Below, piece by piece: positions 34,273 to 43,800 of a DNA stretch of 64,000 nucleotides. A program made the translations under genes and the position numbers. Source of the DNA: Dorea_A sp016295505 (GTDB taxonomy: Bacteria > Bacillota > Clostridia > Lachnospirales > Lachnospiraceae). Numbering within the stretch: the stretch's first letter is position 1; each line of letters opens with the position of its first letter. Below the pieces are notes generated by a model. That model made no database searches. It was not told the DNA's origin and was given only the letters and a program-made list of their open reading frames with translations. The stretch spans positions 1 to 64,000 of the forward strand of contig NZ_JBDOHS010000015.1 of the NCBI RefSeq assembly GCF_039832105.1. The letters run 5' to 3'.

Positions 34273-35160
34273 ATGAGTAATTTTATAATCAGCTGCTGTT
34301 CCACAGCAGACCTTACAGAAGAACATTTTAAAGCACGCGATATTTCCTATATTTGCTTCCATTTTGAATTAAACGGGAAAGAATATACCGATGACCTTGG
34401 AAAATCTATTCCATTTGACCAGTTTTACAAGGCAATGGCCGACGGCGCCGAAACGAAGACATCCCAGGTAAACGCAGATGAATTCGAAACTTATTTCGAA
34501 TCATTTCTGAAAGAGGGAAAAGACATTCTGCATGTATGTCTGTCTTCGGGAATCTCCGGTGTCATTAATTCAGCCATGATTGCCAGATCCGAACTGGAAG
34601 AACGTTATCCGGATCGCAGGATCTACATTGTTGACTCACTGGGTGCTTCCTCCGGTTATGGCCTTTTGATGGACCGCCTGGCGGACCTTCGTGATGAGGG
34701 AAAAAGTATCGAAGAAGTCCGGGATTATGCGGAGGCACACAAGTTAAATCTGCATCACTGGTTTTTCTCCACAGACCTTACCTTCTATGTAAAAGGTGGA
34801 AGAATCTCCAAAACAGCCGGATTTATCGGAGGTGCCTTGAGTCTCTGCCCGCTTCTTAATATGGATAACGAAGGGCATCTGATTCCCCGTTACAAGATCC
34901 GCACAAAGAAAAAAGTTATTCGTGCGATCGTTGATAAGATGGAAGAGTGTGCAGATGACGGACTGGAATATTCCGGGAAATGCTATATCTCACATTCCGG
35001 GTGTTATGAGGATGCACGAGCTGTTGCCGATCTGGTAGAAGCACGGTTTCCAAAATTAAACGGACGCGTTGAGATCTACAGTGTCGGAACCACCATAGGA
35101 AGCCACACAGGCCCTGGAACCGTAGCATTGTTCTTCTGGGGAAAAGAGCGAACCGATTAG
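34273..35160 (+). CDS. DegV family fatty-acid-binding protein (first of a pair)
   Basis: DegV proteins bind fatty acids and feed them to the FakA kinase in Gram-positive bacteria. Family marks are IISCCSTADLTEEHF (the usual D[ST]T/ST-A-D-L start), KTSQVNADEFE, HVCLSSGISGVINSA, the VDSLGASSGYG segment and YVKGGRISK. About 296 residues. Two ATG codons (34264 and 34273) compete: AAAGGAG is 3 and 12 bases away respectively, so the start is uncertain by three codons; the long frame from 34021 covers the promoter and is rejected. The second DegV gene follows after 33 bases. Confidence 0.9.
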   Translation: MSNFIISCCSTADLTEEHFKARDISYICFHFELNGKEYTDDLGKSIPFDQFYKAMADGAETKTSQVNADEFETYFESFLKEGKDILHVCLSSGISGVINSAMIARSELEERYPDRRIYIVDSLGASSGYGLLMDRLADLRDEGKSIEEVRDYAEAHKLNLHHWFFSTDLTFYVKGGRISKTAGFIGGALSLCPLLNMDNEGHLIPRYKIRTKKKVIRAIVDKMEECADDGLEYSGKCYISHSGCYEDARAVADLVEARFPKLNGRVEIYSVGTTIGSHTGPGTVALFFWGKERTD

Positions 35161-35193
35161 AATAAGAATAAGAACAAAGGAGGATTTTCACCT

Positions 35194-36063
35194 ATGAAAA
35201 CAGCTGTTATGACTGACACAAACAGCGGAATCAGCCAGCAGGACGCCAGATCCATGGGGATCTTTCTTCTGCCCATGCCGGTCATTATCGATGAAGAGAC
35301 TCGTTATGAGGGGATTGACCTCACAGAAGAAGAATTCTACGAGAGTCTGAAAGGCGGAAAGAATGTATCCACATCCCAGCCTTCTCCCGCGGACGTCATG
35401 GACATGTGGGATCAGATTCTGAAGGAAGGATATGACGAGATCATTCACATCCCGATGTCCAGTGGATTAAGCGCTTCCTGCCCCACTGCGATCAGCCTTT
35501 CTGCAGACTATGACGGCAAAGTCATGGTTGCAGACAATCACAGAATCTCCGTAACACAAAAGGCTTCTGTTCTATATGCAAAAAAACTTGCTGACGCAGG
35601 CCTTCCTGCAAAAGAGATTAAGGCAAAACTGGAAGCAGATGCTTACAACTCCAGCATCTACATCGCAGTAGACACTCTGGAATTTCTGAAAAAAGGGGGC
35701 AGAGTCACACCTGCCGGTGCTGCGCTTGGAGCTGTGCTGAATATCAAGCCTCTTCTGACGATTCAAGGTGAAAAACTGGATGCGTTTGCCAAGCTTCGCG
35801 GCATGAAAAAGTGCAAGGCCAGGATGGTAGAGGCTTTAAAGAATGACAGAGAGACGCGATTTAAAGATATTCCTGCAGAGCGCCTGCTGATCGGTACTGC
35901 CGGCGCCAATCTGACGGAACAGGAAGCATCCGAATGGAAACAGATGATGGAAGATGCCTTTCCGGGTGCTTATGTATACTATGATCCACTGTCTTACAGT
36001 GTCGGATGCCATGTAGGACCGAAAGCATACGGTACAGGAATCAGTATTGTTGCAGAAGATTAA
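35194..36063 (+). CDS. DegV family fatty-acid-binding protein (second of a pair)
   Basis: A 289-residue DegV protein: MTDTNSGISQQDA at the start, VSTSQPSPADVMDMW, IPMSSGLSASCPTA for the lipid head group, VADNHRISVTQ, FLKKGGRVTPAGAALG and the C-terminal VGCHVGPKAYGTGI. It is clearly paralogous to, but diverged from, the gene upstream, so the two probably differ in acyl-chain preference. AAAGGAGG precedes the start. The usual partner FakA is not in this window. Confidence 0.92.
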   Translation: MKTAVMTDTNSGISQQDARSMGIFLLPMPVIIDEETRYEGIDLTEEEFYESLKGGKNVSTSQPSPADVMDMWDQILKEGYDEIIHIPMSSGLSASCPTAISLSADYDGKVMVADNHRISVTQKASVLYAKKLADAGLPAKEIKAKLEADAYNSSIYIAVDTLEFLKKGGRVTPAGAALGAVLNIKPLLTIQGEKLDAFAKLRGMKKCKARMVEALKNDRETRFKDIPAERLLIGTAGANLTEQEASEWKQMMEDAFPGAYVYYDPLSYSVGCHVGPKAYGTGISIVAED

Positions 36064-36104
36064 TTTTTGTTCATACACATAAAAAATATAAGAAGGAAAC
36101 CATT

Positions 36105-36623
36105 ATGTGTGAAACAGGCAATATTATCTATCGTGAACCCGTTGTAGAGGATGCCGGAAAGATTGTAGACTTCTACAATTATGTAGGCGGAGAGACATTT
36201 TATCTCAGCTTCGAAAAAGACGAGTATCCAATGAATGAAGAACAGCAGCGGGAGGACATTCTGTCAACCAATGCTCATCCGGCATGCATCATGATCCTTG
36301 CCATGGATGGACAGGAGATCGCAGGAATCGGAACCATCCATTCCGGCAACAAGATCAAATCCCGTCATCAGGGAGAGCTCGGAATTGTTGTTGCGAAAAA
36401 GTACCAGAAAAAAGGGATCGGAAGTGAGATCATCCGACGTCTGATCGACTTCTGTAAAGAGAATGGAATTACTACTCGAATTCAACTGGATACACTTTGC
36501 GCCAACGAGGTCGCTGTAAAACTGTATGAAAAGTTTGGATTTGAGATTGAAGGACATCTGCGTAATCAAACACGTGTAGACGGGGTATATTATGACCTGT
36601 ATGTTATGGGACTGATGCTATAA
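36105..36623 (+). CDS. GNAT N-acetyltransferase
   Basis: About 172 residues with the GNAT acetyl-CoA block ELGIVVAKKYQKKGIGSEII (Q/RxxGxG/A as KKYQKKGIG) and the C-terminal NEVAVKLYEKFGFEIEG and VDGVYYDLYVMGL, typical of RimJ/RimL-like or small-molecule acetyltransferases. The substrate is unknown. The start at 36105 follows AGAAGGAAACC; the longer frame starts inside the upstream DegV gene and is rejected. It may be read through from the DegV pair. Confidence 0.86.
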   Translation: MCETGNIIYREPVVEDAGKIVDFYNYVGGETFYLSFEKDEYPMNEEQQREDILSTNAHPACIMILAMDGQEIAGIGTIHSGNKIKSRHQGELGIVVAKKYQKKGIGSEIIRRLIDFCKENGITTRIQLDTLCANEVAVKLYEKFGFEIEGHLRNQTRVDGVYYDLYVMGLML

Positions 36624-36687
36624 TACGTTTTCCTGTAACACCTTCTTACCCGATCTATAGACTTCTGGATTTTTCCAGTGAATAATA

Positions 36688-36738
36688 TTGACCACCAGGT
36701 CTATTTGTGACATGCTACAAAATAGACCCGATGGTCAA
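36688..36738 (+). promoter_or_regulatory. Paired TetR-type operators (GACC-n4-GGTC twice) in a larger inverted repeat
   Basis: TTGACCACCAGGTCTATTTG at 36688-36707 and its near inverse complement ending ATGGTCAA at 36738 form a large dyad. Each arm holds its own small palindrome, GACCaccaGGTC and GACCcgatGGTC. This double-dyad pattern immediately upstream of a tetR-like gene is typical of TetR-family operators. TTGACC at the left edge can also act as a -35. Confidence 0.6.
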
Positions 36739-36761
36739 TTTTTTTGCAAAAGGATGATCTT

Positions 36762-37240
36762 ATGAATCGCGAAGAAAAAAATCAACAGACCAAACGTCGG
36801 ATTATGGAAAGTGCACTTGCTGAATTTTCACAAAAAGGCTATGGAGCCAGCTCTGTAAATACCATTTGCGCTGCCCAGAATATATCAAAAGGAATCATCT
36901 ACCATTATTTTAAAACCAAAGATGATCTTTACCTTGCATGTGTGGAAGAATGTTTTCAGCTGCTCATTTAAAAGAAGGCATTCAGGAACGAATGCAGGCG
37001 TATGATGACCTGAATATCGATATTCTGAAAAATCTGCTGAAATTGCTGCCCCTGAATCCTCATTTTACCAACGCAGAGGTGGTAGACACCTTCCGCCAAT
37101 TTCAGGATTTTATTAACGCAAAGTGTCAGATTGCTCATATGAGCACAGCGGAATTTGAAATTCGTGAAGATCGCTGCCATAAGGCATTAGAAATATTACT
37201 TTATGGCGTTATTGACAGAAAGGAGACCTCACATGACTGA
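36762..37240 (+). pseudogene. TetR-family regulator broken by an internal deletion with frameshift
   Basis: The N-terminal HTH is intact (MNREEKNQQTKRRIMESALA, SVNTICAAQNISKGIIYHYFKTKDDLY), but the frame ends at about residue 69 (CFQLLI stop, at 36971). In another frame the ligand domain continues as HLKEGIQERMQAYDDLNID and ends at 37240. Together the two parts total about 160 residues against 190-210 for the family, so roughly 40 residues of the ligand domain appear missing at the junction near 36955-36970. A short DNA-binding protein could still be made. It overlaps the MATE gene by eight bases. Confidence 0.72.
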
Positions 37241-38615
37241 AAAAGTTTCACAATCGCAATCTGTTCTCGGAAGCATGAACCCTTCCAGAGCAATTGTAAA
37301 ACTTGCAGTTCCTGCAACCCTTGCCCTATTAGCCAAAGCAGTCTATAACATTGTGGATACTGCTTATATCGGAATGCTGCATTCCAATCTGGCTCTGACT
37401 GCTGTAGGAGTAACCTTACCGTTATTGTTAATTATGGTATCTATTGAAAATATCTTTGCCGCCGGCGCCGCCGTACTTGCCGGACGCCAGCTGGGTGCAA
37501 AAGATGACGAAGGTGCCAGCATAACCGTAACCACCGTTATCGGCCTGTCCATCATAATCGGTGTAATTCTGTGTGTAGGAGGCATTTTCTTTATAGAACC
37601 TCTGCTGCGCTCCTTTGGCGCTTCAGACGCATCACTTCCTCTTGCCAAAGATTATGCATTCTGGATGTTTATTGCAGCTCTGGCAAATCTACCTGCACAG
37701 AGTATGAACTGCTCTGCCCGCGCGGAATCTTCCGTGAAGATTTCTTCGATCGCTGTTATTACAGGTGCATTGTTAAATGTAATACTGGATCCGATCTTTA
37801 TGTTTGACTTTGGTCTTAACATGGGAGTAGAAGGTGCTTCTCTTGCAACTACAGTTTCACAGTTTGTTGCATTTGCCATCCTTGCGTGGTTCTACCTCAG
37901 TGGTCGGTCTGTAATCAGGATTAAAGTCAGATCTTTCCAGCCGAGCTGGAAGCTGATCAAAACAGTAACTTTAATCGGTATTCCAACTGCAGTAATACAG
38001 ATCTGCCTCTCCGTTGCTTCTTCTCTGACCAATATTGCTTCCGCTCCTCTGCCTGATGCAGATGAGATCATTGCTGCCTATGGTGTTGTCCAGCGACTGA
38101 TTCTGATCGGATGCTATATTGTCATGGGATTTATGCAGGGCTATCAGCCAGTGGCATCCTACGCATTTGGCGCAAAGAACGAAAATCGCTTTCATCAGTC
38201 CGTGCGCTTTGCCTTGAAAGGTTCTCTTCTTCTGACAGTAATCGTCGAAGCAGTGTATATTATACTGTCACAGCCGTTGATTATGCTGTTTAATCGCAAC
38301 CCACTCATCATCGAATACGGCAGATACCTTTTGATTGCCCAGGTAGCTCTTTATCCTGCCTTCGGCCTGTGTTATATGATGACCATCACTTTCCAGACCA
38401 TCGGTTCATCAAGGTTCGGACTCTTTCTTTCCATGATCCGACAAGGGATCTTCTACGTTCCCTTTATCCTGACTCTGCCGAAACTTCTCGGTGTGACTGG
38501 AATCTACTTTACACAGCCTGCAGCGGACATTCTGACGATTCTGGTCTGCATCTTTTCAATCAAGCCAATGAAGCGAATTGCCTCAGAAAATATGGCCTTA
38601 CAAAACTCCGTCTAA
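37233..38615 (+). CDS. MATE family efflux transporter (MepA-like), controlled by the TetR locus
   Basis: About 460 residues and 12 hydrophobic helices. The start region LGSMNPSRAIVKLAVPATLALLAKAVYNIVDTAYIG and the second-half PADILTILVCIFSI are typical of MepA-type multidrug exporters, which use ion gradients to expel cationic drugs. The start at 37233 has AGAAAGGAGACCTC upstream; it lies within the end of the broken tetR gene, so the two were one operon. Stop codons overlap with the convergent MATE gene by four bases. The substrate cannot be told. Confidence 0.88.
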   Translation: MTEKVSQSQSVLGSMNPSRAIVKLAVPATLALLAKAVYNIVDTAYIGMLHSNLALTAVGVTLPLLLIMVSIENIFAAGAAVLAGRQLGAKDDEGASITVTTVIGLSIIIGVILCVGGIFFIEPLLRSFGASDASLPLAKDYAFWMFIAALANLPAQSMNCSARAESSVKISSIAVITGALLNVILDPIFMFDFGLNMGVEGASLATTVSQFVAFAILAWFYLSGRSVIRIKVRSFQPSWKLIKTVTLIGIPTAVIQICLSVASSLTNIASAPLPDADEIIAAYGVVQRLILIGCYIVMGFMQGYQPVASYAFGAKNENRFHQSVRFALKGSLLLTVIVEAVYIILSQPLIMLFNRNPLIIEYGRYLLIAQVALYPAFGLCYMMTITFQTIGSSRFGLFLSMIRQGIFYVPFILTLPKLLGVTGIYFTQPAADILTILVCIFSIKPMKRIASENMALQNSV

Positions 38616-39928
38616 TCCGATTTTCTGACAGCAGCGATCATTAAGGCGGTCGTCAGAAGTTCTGCCGCCGGAAATGCAAGCCATATTCCGGTCATTCCAA
38701 GCAGACCCGCAAGCACATATGCACATACGCTGATCGCAAGTACTCCTCTCACAATTGAGGTAAAAAATGCCCATCCGGCCTTCTCAGTCGCTCCCAGGTA
38801 TCCGGTTCCCACCATATTAAAGCCCGCAAACAGAAAGCCTATAAAATAGAGTCTGACACCTTCCAACGCATATACTGCCATCTGCCCGTTCTGTTCACTG
38901 TTAAATATACGCACGATCGGTTCTGTAAAGACATTGGTAGCCAGAACAACCAGTATTGCAAGCACGATCGAAGTTCCGACTGCCATTTCAAGAATCTTTC
39001 TTACAGATTCCCGATCTCCCTTTCCATAACATTCACTGAAAAGCGGTTGTGACCCCTGTGATACTCCATTGAATATGGAAGTGGCAACGATCGCTGTATT
39101 TGCAACGATTCCATATGCTGCCACACCATCATTGCCCGCCAGTCCCAGAATCAGAAAGTTGAAGATCACAGTCGTCACTCCGGAAGCAATCTCACCAATG
39201 AACGCTGACATTCCAAGCTGACATGCTTCGATCAGCCGTTTCAGTGAAGGTCTGCGCCATACCCATCGAATAGTGCTTCTCTTCGAGAAAAAGTGCCGGC
39301 AGCACATCAGAATTCCCACGACCGGCGAAAATGCAGTTGCCAGCGCAGCTCCCGCCATGCCCATGCCAAATGGAAACATCAGCACATAATCCATCACAAT
39401 ATTAAACAGACTGCTGAAGAGTGTCGCCTGCATTGCAAGAGACGGACTTCCGTCATTTCTCACAAATGCATTACAGATGTGGTTCCCCATAAAAAATGGA
39501 GCAAACAACAGAAAGATTCTGGTATACGAGGTACCTACCGCGACAATCCTCGCATCTCCTCCAAGAAATGCGATCAGTTTTCCCGGTACGAATATCCCCA
39601 TGCCTATAAAAACGATTCCAAATATCAGCGCAAACATCAGCGCATTTGAAAAAAACTCATCTGCCTTTCTATCTTTCCTGGCACGCAGAATATTGAATCT
39701 CGTTGCAGATCCCACTCCGATCATCGCTCCGACTCCAAAGATCAGACTGTAGATCGGAAGCACCAGATTCAACGCAGTAATTCCATCTGCTCCTTCTGCC
39801 TTTGAGATAAAAAAGGTATCTGCCAGTACATAGGCAGATATCCCGATCATTCCCAATATGTTCTGAGAGACATACCGTGCGAACTTGCTCTCAATCCTGT
39901 TTTTTTCTGCTACTCTCTCAATAACCAT
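38612..39928 (-). CDS. MATE family efflux transporter (second)
   Basis: About 438 residues with 12 predicted helices in two halves (SQNILGMIGISAYVLADTFF at the start, GIVANTAIVATSIFNGVSQG in the second half with the QP-type motif SQGSQPLFS). It is more distant from the neighbouring MATE protein than a recent duplicate would be. The start at 39928 follows GGGGGAAATC; the longer frame has no ribosome binding site. It is convergent with the TetR-linked MATE gene. Confidence 0.87.
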   Translation of the reverse strand: MVIERVAEKNRIESKFARYVSQNILGMIGISAYVLADTFFISKAEGADGITALNLVLPIYSLIFGVGAMIGVGSATRFNILRARKDRKADEFFSNALMFALIFGIVFIGMGIFVPGKLIAFLGGDARIVAVGTSYTRIFLLFAPFFMGNHICNAFVRNDGSPSLAMQATLFSSLFNIVMDYVLMFPFGMGMAGAALATAFSPVVGILMCCRHFFSKRSTIRWVWRRPSLKRLIEACQLGMSAFIGEIASGVTTVIFNFLILGLAGNDGVAAYGIVANTAIVATSIFNGVSQGSQPLFSECYGKGDRESVRKILEMAVGTSIVLAILVVLATNVFTEPIVRIFNSEQNGQMAVYALEGVRLYFIGFLFAGFNMVGTGYLGATEKAGWAFFTSIVRGVLAISVCAYVLAGLLGMTGIWLAFPAAELLTTALMIAAVRKSD

Positions 39929-39989
39929 GATTTCCCCCAGATTGTACTTACTCTTACTGTTTCTCAGTATAACAAATTTTATGAACTTT

Positions 39990-40571
39990 TCAATGAAAAA
40001 GTACCTTTTGAATCTCTTCTTCACAGGACCTCATCGCATCAATGGTCTTTTCAATCAGCGTATTCAGTTCCCATCCCAGCATATCCGCACCACGTTCGAT
40101 CACTTCTCTGGAGCATCCTGCGGCAAAGTTTTTGCTTTTATATTTCTTCTTAACGGACTTCACTTCCATGTCCTGAACACTTTTTGATGGACGCATCAAT
40201 GCTGCGGCACCAATCAGACCTGTAAGCTCGTCGACCGCATACAGGACTTTTTCCATCTCATGCTCCGGCTTTACGTCTACCGTTAATGCATATCCATGAC
40301 TGCAGACTGCATGGATGATATCCTCCCCGACTCCGGCTTCACGCAACAGTTCCGGGGCTTTGATGCAATGTTCTTCTGGGTATTGCTCAAAATCGATATC
40401 ATGGAGCAGCCCGACAATTCCCCAGTATTCCGCTTCTTCCGAATATCCAAGTTCCACTGCATACCATTTCATCACACCCTCTACCGTCAGCGCATGCTGA
40501 ATATGAAATGAATCCTGATTATACTTTAATAATAATTTCCATGCTTCTTCCCGTTTGATATACTGACTCAT
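39990..40571 (-). CDS. HD-domain phosphohydrolase-like protein
   Basis: About 193 residues with SFHIQHALTVEGVM, GLLHDIDFEQYPEEHC (HD pair) and AVCSHGY, then VLYAVDELTGLIGAAALMRP (the final aspartate). This is the compact HD family often labelled hydrolase in Lachnospiraceae; metal-dependent phosphatase or nucleotidase activity is likely but the substrate is unknown. The start MSQYIKREEAW has AAGGAA upstream. It follows the C39-like gene closely, so both may be expressed together. Confidence 0.83.
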   Translation of the reverse strand: MSQYIKREEAWKLLLKYNQDSFHIQHALTVEGVMKWYAVELGYSEEAEYWGIVGLLHDIDFEQYPEEHCIKAPELLREAGVGEDIIHAVCSHGYALTVDVKPEHEMEKVLYAVDELTGLIGAAALMRPSKSVQDMEVKSVKKKYKSKNFAAGCSREVIERGADMLGWELNTLIEKTIDAMRSCEEEIQKVLFH

Positions 40572-40594
40572 TCTTTTGATTCCTTCTTTCTTCA

Positions 40595-41008
40595 TTATAT
40601 AAAATATTCGATGGTTGTCTCCATCGTCTTTTTGGTACAGTCGTTATAGATAATTACAGCTTCTCTCTCACCTTCCGGCCCCAGGGCATATAATTCGGTT
40701 GTTTCGCGGTTAAACCGCTCTTCATCCACAATCCGGTTATACCGGAAGGGCTGATCTTTTACCTGCACGATTCCGGGTTCTTCATATTTTTCTTCCACAT
40801 AATACGGATCAAACATCATCGCCGCACAGGAGGTCCCCTTCTTACCCATAACACCGTCTCCGTCATAACAATCCAGACAATAAAGCATGATATTACGGAT
40901 AATAACCGGCGAGATCTCCTCACGATCAAATAAAAAACTGATGGCATTCAACATTGACGTCGGTCCACAATCATATTCCGACAATTGATAATGAAGTGGA
41001 TTTTTCAT
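40595..41008 (-). pseudogene. C39-type peptidase-like protein with an in-frame internal deletion
   Basis: The start MKNPLHYQLSEYDCGPTSMLNAISFLF carries the C39 cysteine in YDCGPTS. The frame then runs GKKGTSCAAMMF straight into DPYYVEEKYEEP. In related proteins as I remember them, about 70 residues with the catalytic histidine (a GHYVLL-like strand) stand between AMMF and FDPYY. The C-terminus EREAVIIYND is kept. The frame is open, so a 137-residue protein could be made but without a full catalytic dyad. GGAGG lies seven bases before the 41008 start. The deletion is inferred from memory of homologues. Confidence 0.55.
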
Positions 41009-41088
41009 AAGCATACCTCCAAGTTTTCCTATCTGTTTGATATGTATTATAAAAACGAAATCGAATTTCGTCAAGTGTTTTCATAAAA

Positions 41089-41130
41089 AAGAGAAACCCG
41101 ATCCACTTTATCAGCGACCAGGTTTCTCTT
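41089..41130 (-). terminator. Terminator of the Xaa-Pro aminopeptidase gene
   Basis: AAGAGAAACC (41089-41098) pairs with GGTTTCTCTT (41121-41130); on the minus strand the stem runs straight into TTTTTT. Confidence 0.82.
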
Positions 41131-41150
41131 CTTATAGCATAATCTATTCT

Positions 41151-42395
41151 TTATTCATTCATCACAGCCTCAATATCTTCTATCGTTCTCGGGATATCTG
41201 CCGACAGGTTCTCACATCCGTCTTCTGTCACCAGGCAGTTATCCTCCAGACGGAAGCCGATTCCCCATTCTTCATGATAGATTCCCACATCGATACAGAA
41301 TGCCATACCCGGTGCAACAACATCCGGTGTCTTCACCACATCATGAACATCGAATCCGATGTGGTGTGCACCACCATGCCACATATAGGTTCCGATCTCA
41401 TCATAAGAACTCAGTACACCTGCATCCTTCAATCGCTCACAATTATATCTGCGAATCTCCGCATCCACCTCCATCATCTTCATACCCGGCTTTACGATCT
41501 GGAACATATGATCCGACGTTGCAAGTGCACACTCATAGAGCAGTCTCTGTCTCTCATTGTATCTTCCGTTACACGGCCATCCTCTGGATACATCTGTAAT
41601 CAGGTTATCATACTGTGCCCCTACATCATTCAGAATCATATCACCATCCTGTGCCTGTCCATGATATGAATAATAATGAATACAGAAGTTGTTCTTTCCT
41701 GCAGAGATAATTGACGGGAATCCCGGTCCTTTCGGCCCGAACTGACCGAGCGCATGGTCAAATTCCGCCTTATACTGATACTCATACATGCCTGGTCTGG
41801 AACTTTTCATCATTGCAAGAATACCAGCCTTTGTAATCTTTTCTGCCTCCCTTAATGCTTCGATCTCACACGGCTGCTTGATCAGTCTAAGTTCACGGAT
41901 CAGGATATTCGCATTGCCGATCTGAAGATACGGGAAATGCTTTTGTGTATATCTGAGAAATCTTTGTGCCGGCCGATCAATATCTGATGCGTTGACGCGA
42001 TACAGATCCAGATACAGAGATCCATAATTGCCTCCGGCTGCCATTCTACGAAAATCGGTTTCAAAATTCTGACCAAAACGAACGTCTTCAACTCCGGATA
42101 TATCTGAAGCTTCCTGCGGCTTGACACGCACACCGGTCCAGCGCTCCTGCATCAGATTCGGCGGCAGGATATACAGACTTTCACTGACTGCTCCTTCTGC
42201 ATCCTTCCTTGCAAACAAAACGGCCTCTTTACATTCCAGTCCTGTCAGATAGACAAAACTTCTGTCCGCGAAAAACGGATAATATTCATCATTCGTCTTT
42301 GTTACTTCCTCTCCCGAAAACAATACGAGCATAGCTCCTTCCGGAAGCTTTGCATACAGTCTTTCGCGATTTCCCTGATAAAATTCTGATTTCAT
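41151..42395 (-). CDS. pepP: Xaa-Pro aminopeptidase (M24 metallopeptidase)
   Basis: Removes N-terminal residues ahead of proline. The 414 residues have the aminopeptidase P N-terminal domain (MLVLFSGEEVTKTNDEYYPFFADRSFVYLTG) and the pita-bread catalytic domain with the metal ligands in LNDVGAQYDNLITDVSRGWP (two aspartates), HHIGFDVHD (histidine), and two glutamates near IGFRLEDNCLVTEDG. Order and spacing are normal. It stands downstream of nothing obvious and ends at a good terminator. Confidence 0.93.
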   Translation of the reverse strand: MKSEFYQGNRERLYAKLPEGAMLVLFSGEEVTKTNDEYYPFFADRSFVYLTGLECKEAVLFARKDAEGAVSESLYILPPNLMQERWTGVRVKPQEASDISGVEDVRFGQNFETDFRRMAAGGNYGSLYLDLYRVNASDIDRPAQRFLRYTQKHFPYLQIGNANILIRELRLIKQPCEIEALREAEKITKAGILAMMKSSRPGMYEYQYKAEFDHALGQFGPKGPGFPSIISAGKNNFCIHYYSYHGQAQDGDMILNDVGAQYDNLITDVSRGWPCNGRYNERQRLLYECALATSDHMFQIVKPGMKMMEVDAEIRRYNCERLKDAGVLSSYDEIGTYMWHGGAHHIGFDVHDVVKTPDVVAPGMAFCIDVGIYHEEWGIGFRLEDNCLVTEDGCENLSADIPRTIEDIEAVMNE

Positions 42396-42444
42396 TTCTT
42401 ATATCCCCTTTACATTTTTATAGAATCTCTTAAGATTATCTCTT

Positions 42445-43800
42445 CTATGTTTCAAATTCCCGTGTCAGATCCTTCACCCATCTATACTTACGGTAATGGT
42501 ACATAACCCACGGAATCTTTCCGACTTCATCCAGACAGGTACATGCATACACCACCAGAACAGGCCAGTGCAGGAAAAATGTCCCTGCTGCTGCCAGCGG
42601 GATCGCAATTCCCCACATACAGACTGCCAGACTGTACATATCAAACATTGTATCGCCTCCGGCGGCGAAGATTCCATTAATGACGATCGTATTGACAGTA
42701 CGTCCGATCATATAGAACGCCATAATGACCATCATTCCGATCAGATATCGCTCTGCCTGATCTGTCATCTTGACAAAGCCCGTAACGAATGGAGTCACCG
42801 CCAGCATAATTGCCGTCGATAAAAAACCTGTCAGAAATGCGATCTTTGCCAGACGGTCTCCGTACTTCTTTCCACGCTCCAGATGTCCGGCGCCAAGCTC
42901 ATTTCCAACCAGAATTCCCCCTCCGTTGGCAAGACCGTTGCACAGACAGCATACCAGATCTCTGACCACTGCCGCAATGGAATTAGCTGCCGTCGCATCT
43001 GTTCCAAGATGCCCCATAAATGCCGAATAGGATGTAAACCCGATTCCCCAGAACAAACTTGCCCCAAGAAGCGGAAGCATACACTTTCGAAAGTCCTTCG
43101 CCAGCAGATGATTCCGGTGAAACAGACGTCTCCATTCCGGATGAATATACCCTTTCCGACAGGAGTAGCTCAGCACCCAGATCAGTTCGATAACCCTTGC
43201 AATCAAAGTCGCCAGTGCCGCTCCCTGTACTTCCATTGCCGGAGCTCCAAAAAGCCCGAAGATAAACACCGCATTTAACACGATATTAATAAGCACTGCT
43301 CCGGAACTAACAATCGCCGTCTGCAGTGCATGCTCGCTGACCTTCATGATTGCCAGATAACACTGCGAGATTCCGGTCAGCAGATAAGACCATCCTGCAA
43401 TCCTCAGATATCTGCTGCCGATCACAATCAGCGCTTCTTCGTTCGTAAATATCAGCATCAGATACCGCGGAAAACATACACAGCCGATAAAAAAGAGTAG
43501 CGATGCTGCCACACTCAGTCGAAGTCCCATACAGAAAATGTCATTCACCGTCTTCGAATCCTGTCTGCCCCAGTACTGTGCCCCCAGAATCACGATTGTA
43601 GAGACGATCGCAGCCAGTACCATGTTCTGTACAAACTGAATCTGTGTTGCCAGCGACACAGCTGACATAGAGTCCTGCGTTACCCTTCCCAGCATCAGCG
43701 CATCTGCAGCTGCCACAGATGCCAGCATCAGATTCTGCAGTGCGATCGGCGCCGCCAGCTGTCCTAACTTCTTCCAGAATATTTTATCTCCTGTATCCAC
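42445..43800 (-). CDS. MATE family efflux transporter (third)
   Basis: 451 residues with 12 hydrophobic segments; it starts FWKKLGQLAAPIALQNLMLASVAAADALMLG, and has GAQYWGRQDSKTV, the conserved glycine-rich cytoplasmic loop of the MATE fold. It belongs to a different branch from the two others in this window. It is separated from pepP by 49 bases and may be its upstream operon partner. Substrate unknown. Confidence 0.87.
   Translation of the reverse strand: MDTGDKIFWKKLGQLAAPIALQNLMLASVAAADALMLGRVTQDSMSAVSLATQIQFVQNMVLAAIVSTIVILGAQYWGRQDSKTVNDIFCMGLRLSVAASLLFFIGCVCFPRYLMLIFTNEEALIVIGSRYLRIAGWSYLLTGISQCYLAIMKVSEHALQTAIVSSGAVLINIVLNAVFIFGLFGAPAMEVQGAALATLIARVIELIWVLSYSCRKGYIHPEWRRLFHRNHLLAKDFRKCMLPLLGASLFWGIGFTSYSAFMGHLGTDATAANSIAAVVRDLVCCLCNGLANGGGILVGNELGAGHLERGKKYGDRLAKIAFLTGFLSTAIMLAVTPFVTGFVKMTDQAERYLIGMMVIMAFYMIGRTVNTIVINGIFAAGGDTMFDMYSLAVCMWGIAIPLAAAGTFFLHWPVLVVYACTCLDEVGKIPWVMYHYRKYRWVKDLTREFET

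Noticed and set aside
37233..43800. A recent triplication of MATE transporter genes
   Set aside because: The three proteins differ strongly along their length and have different orientations and partners, so they are old paralogues.
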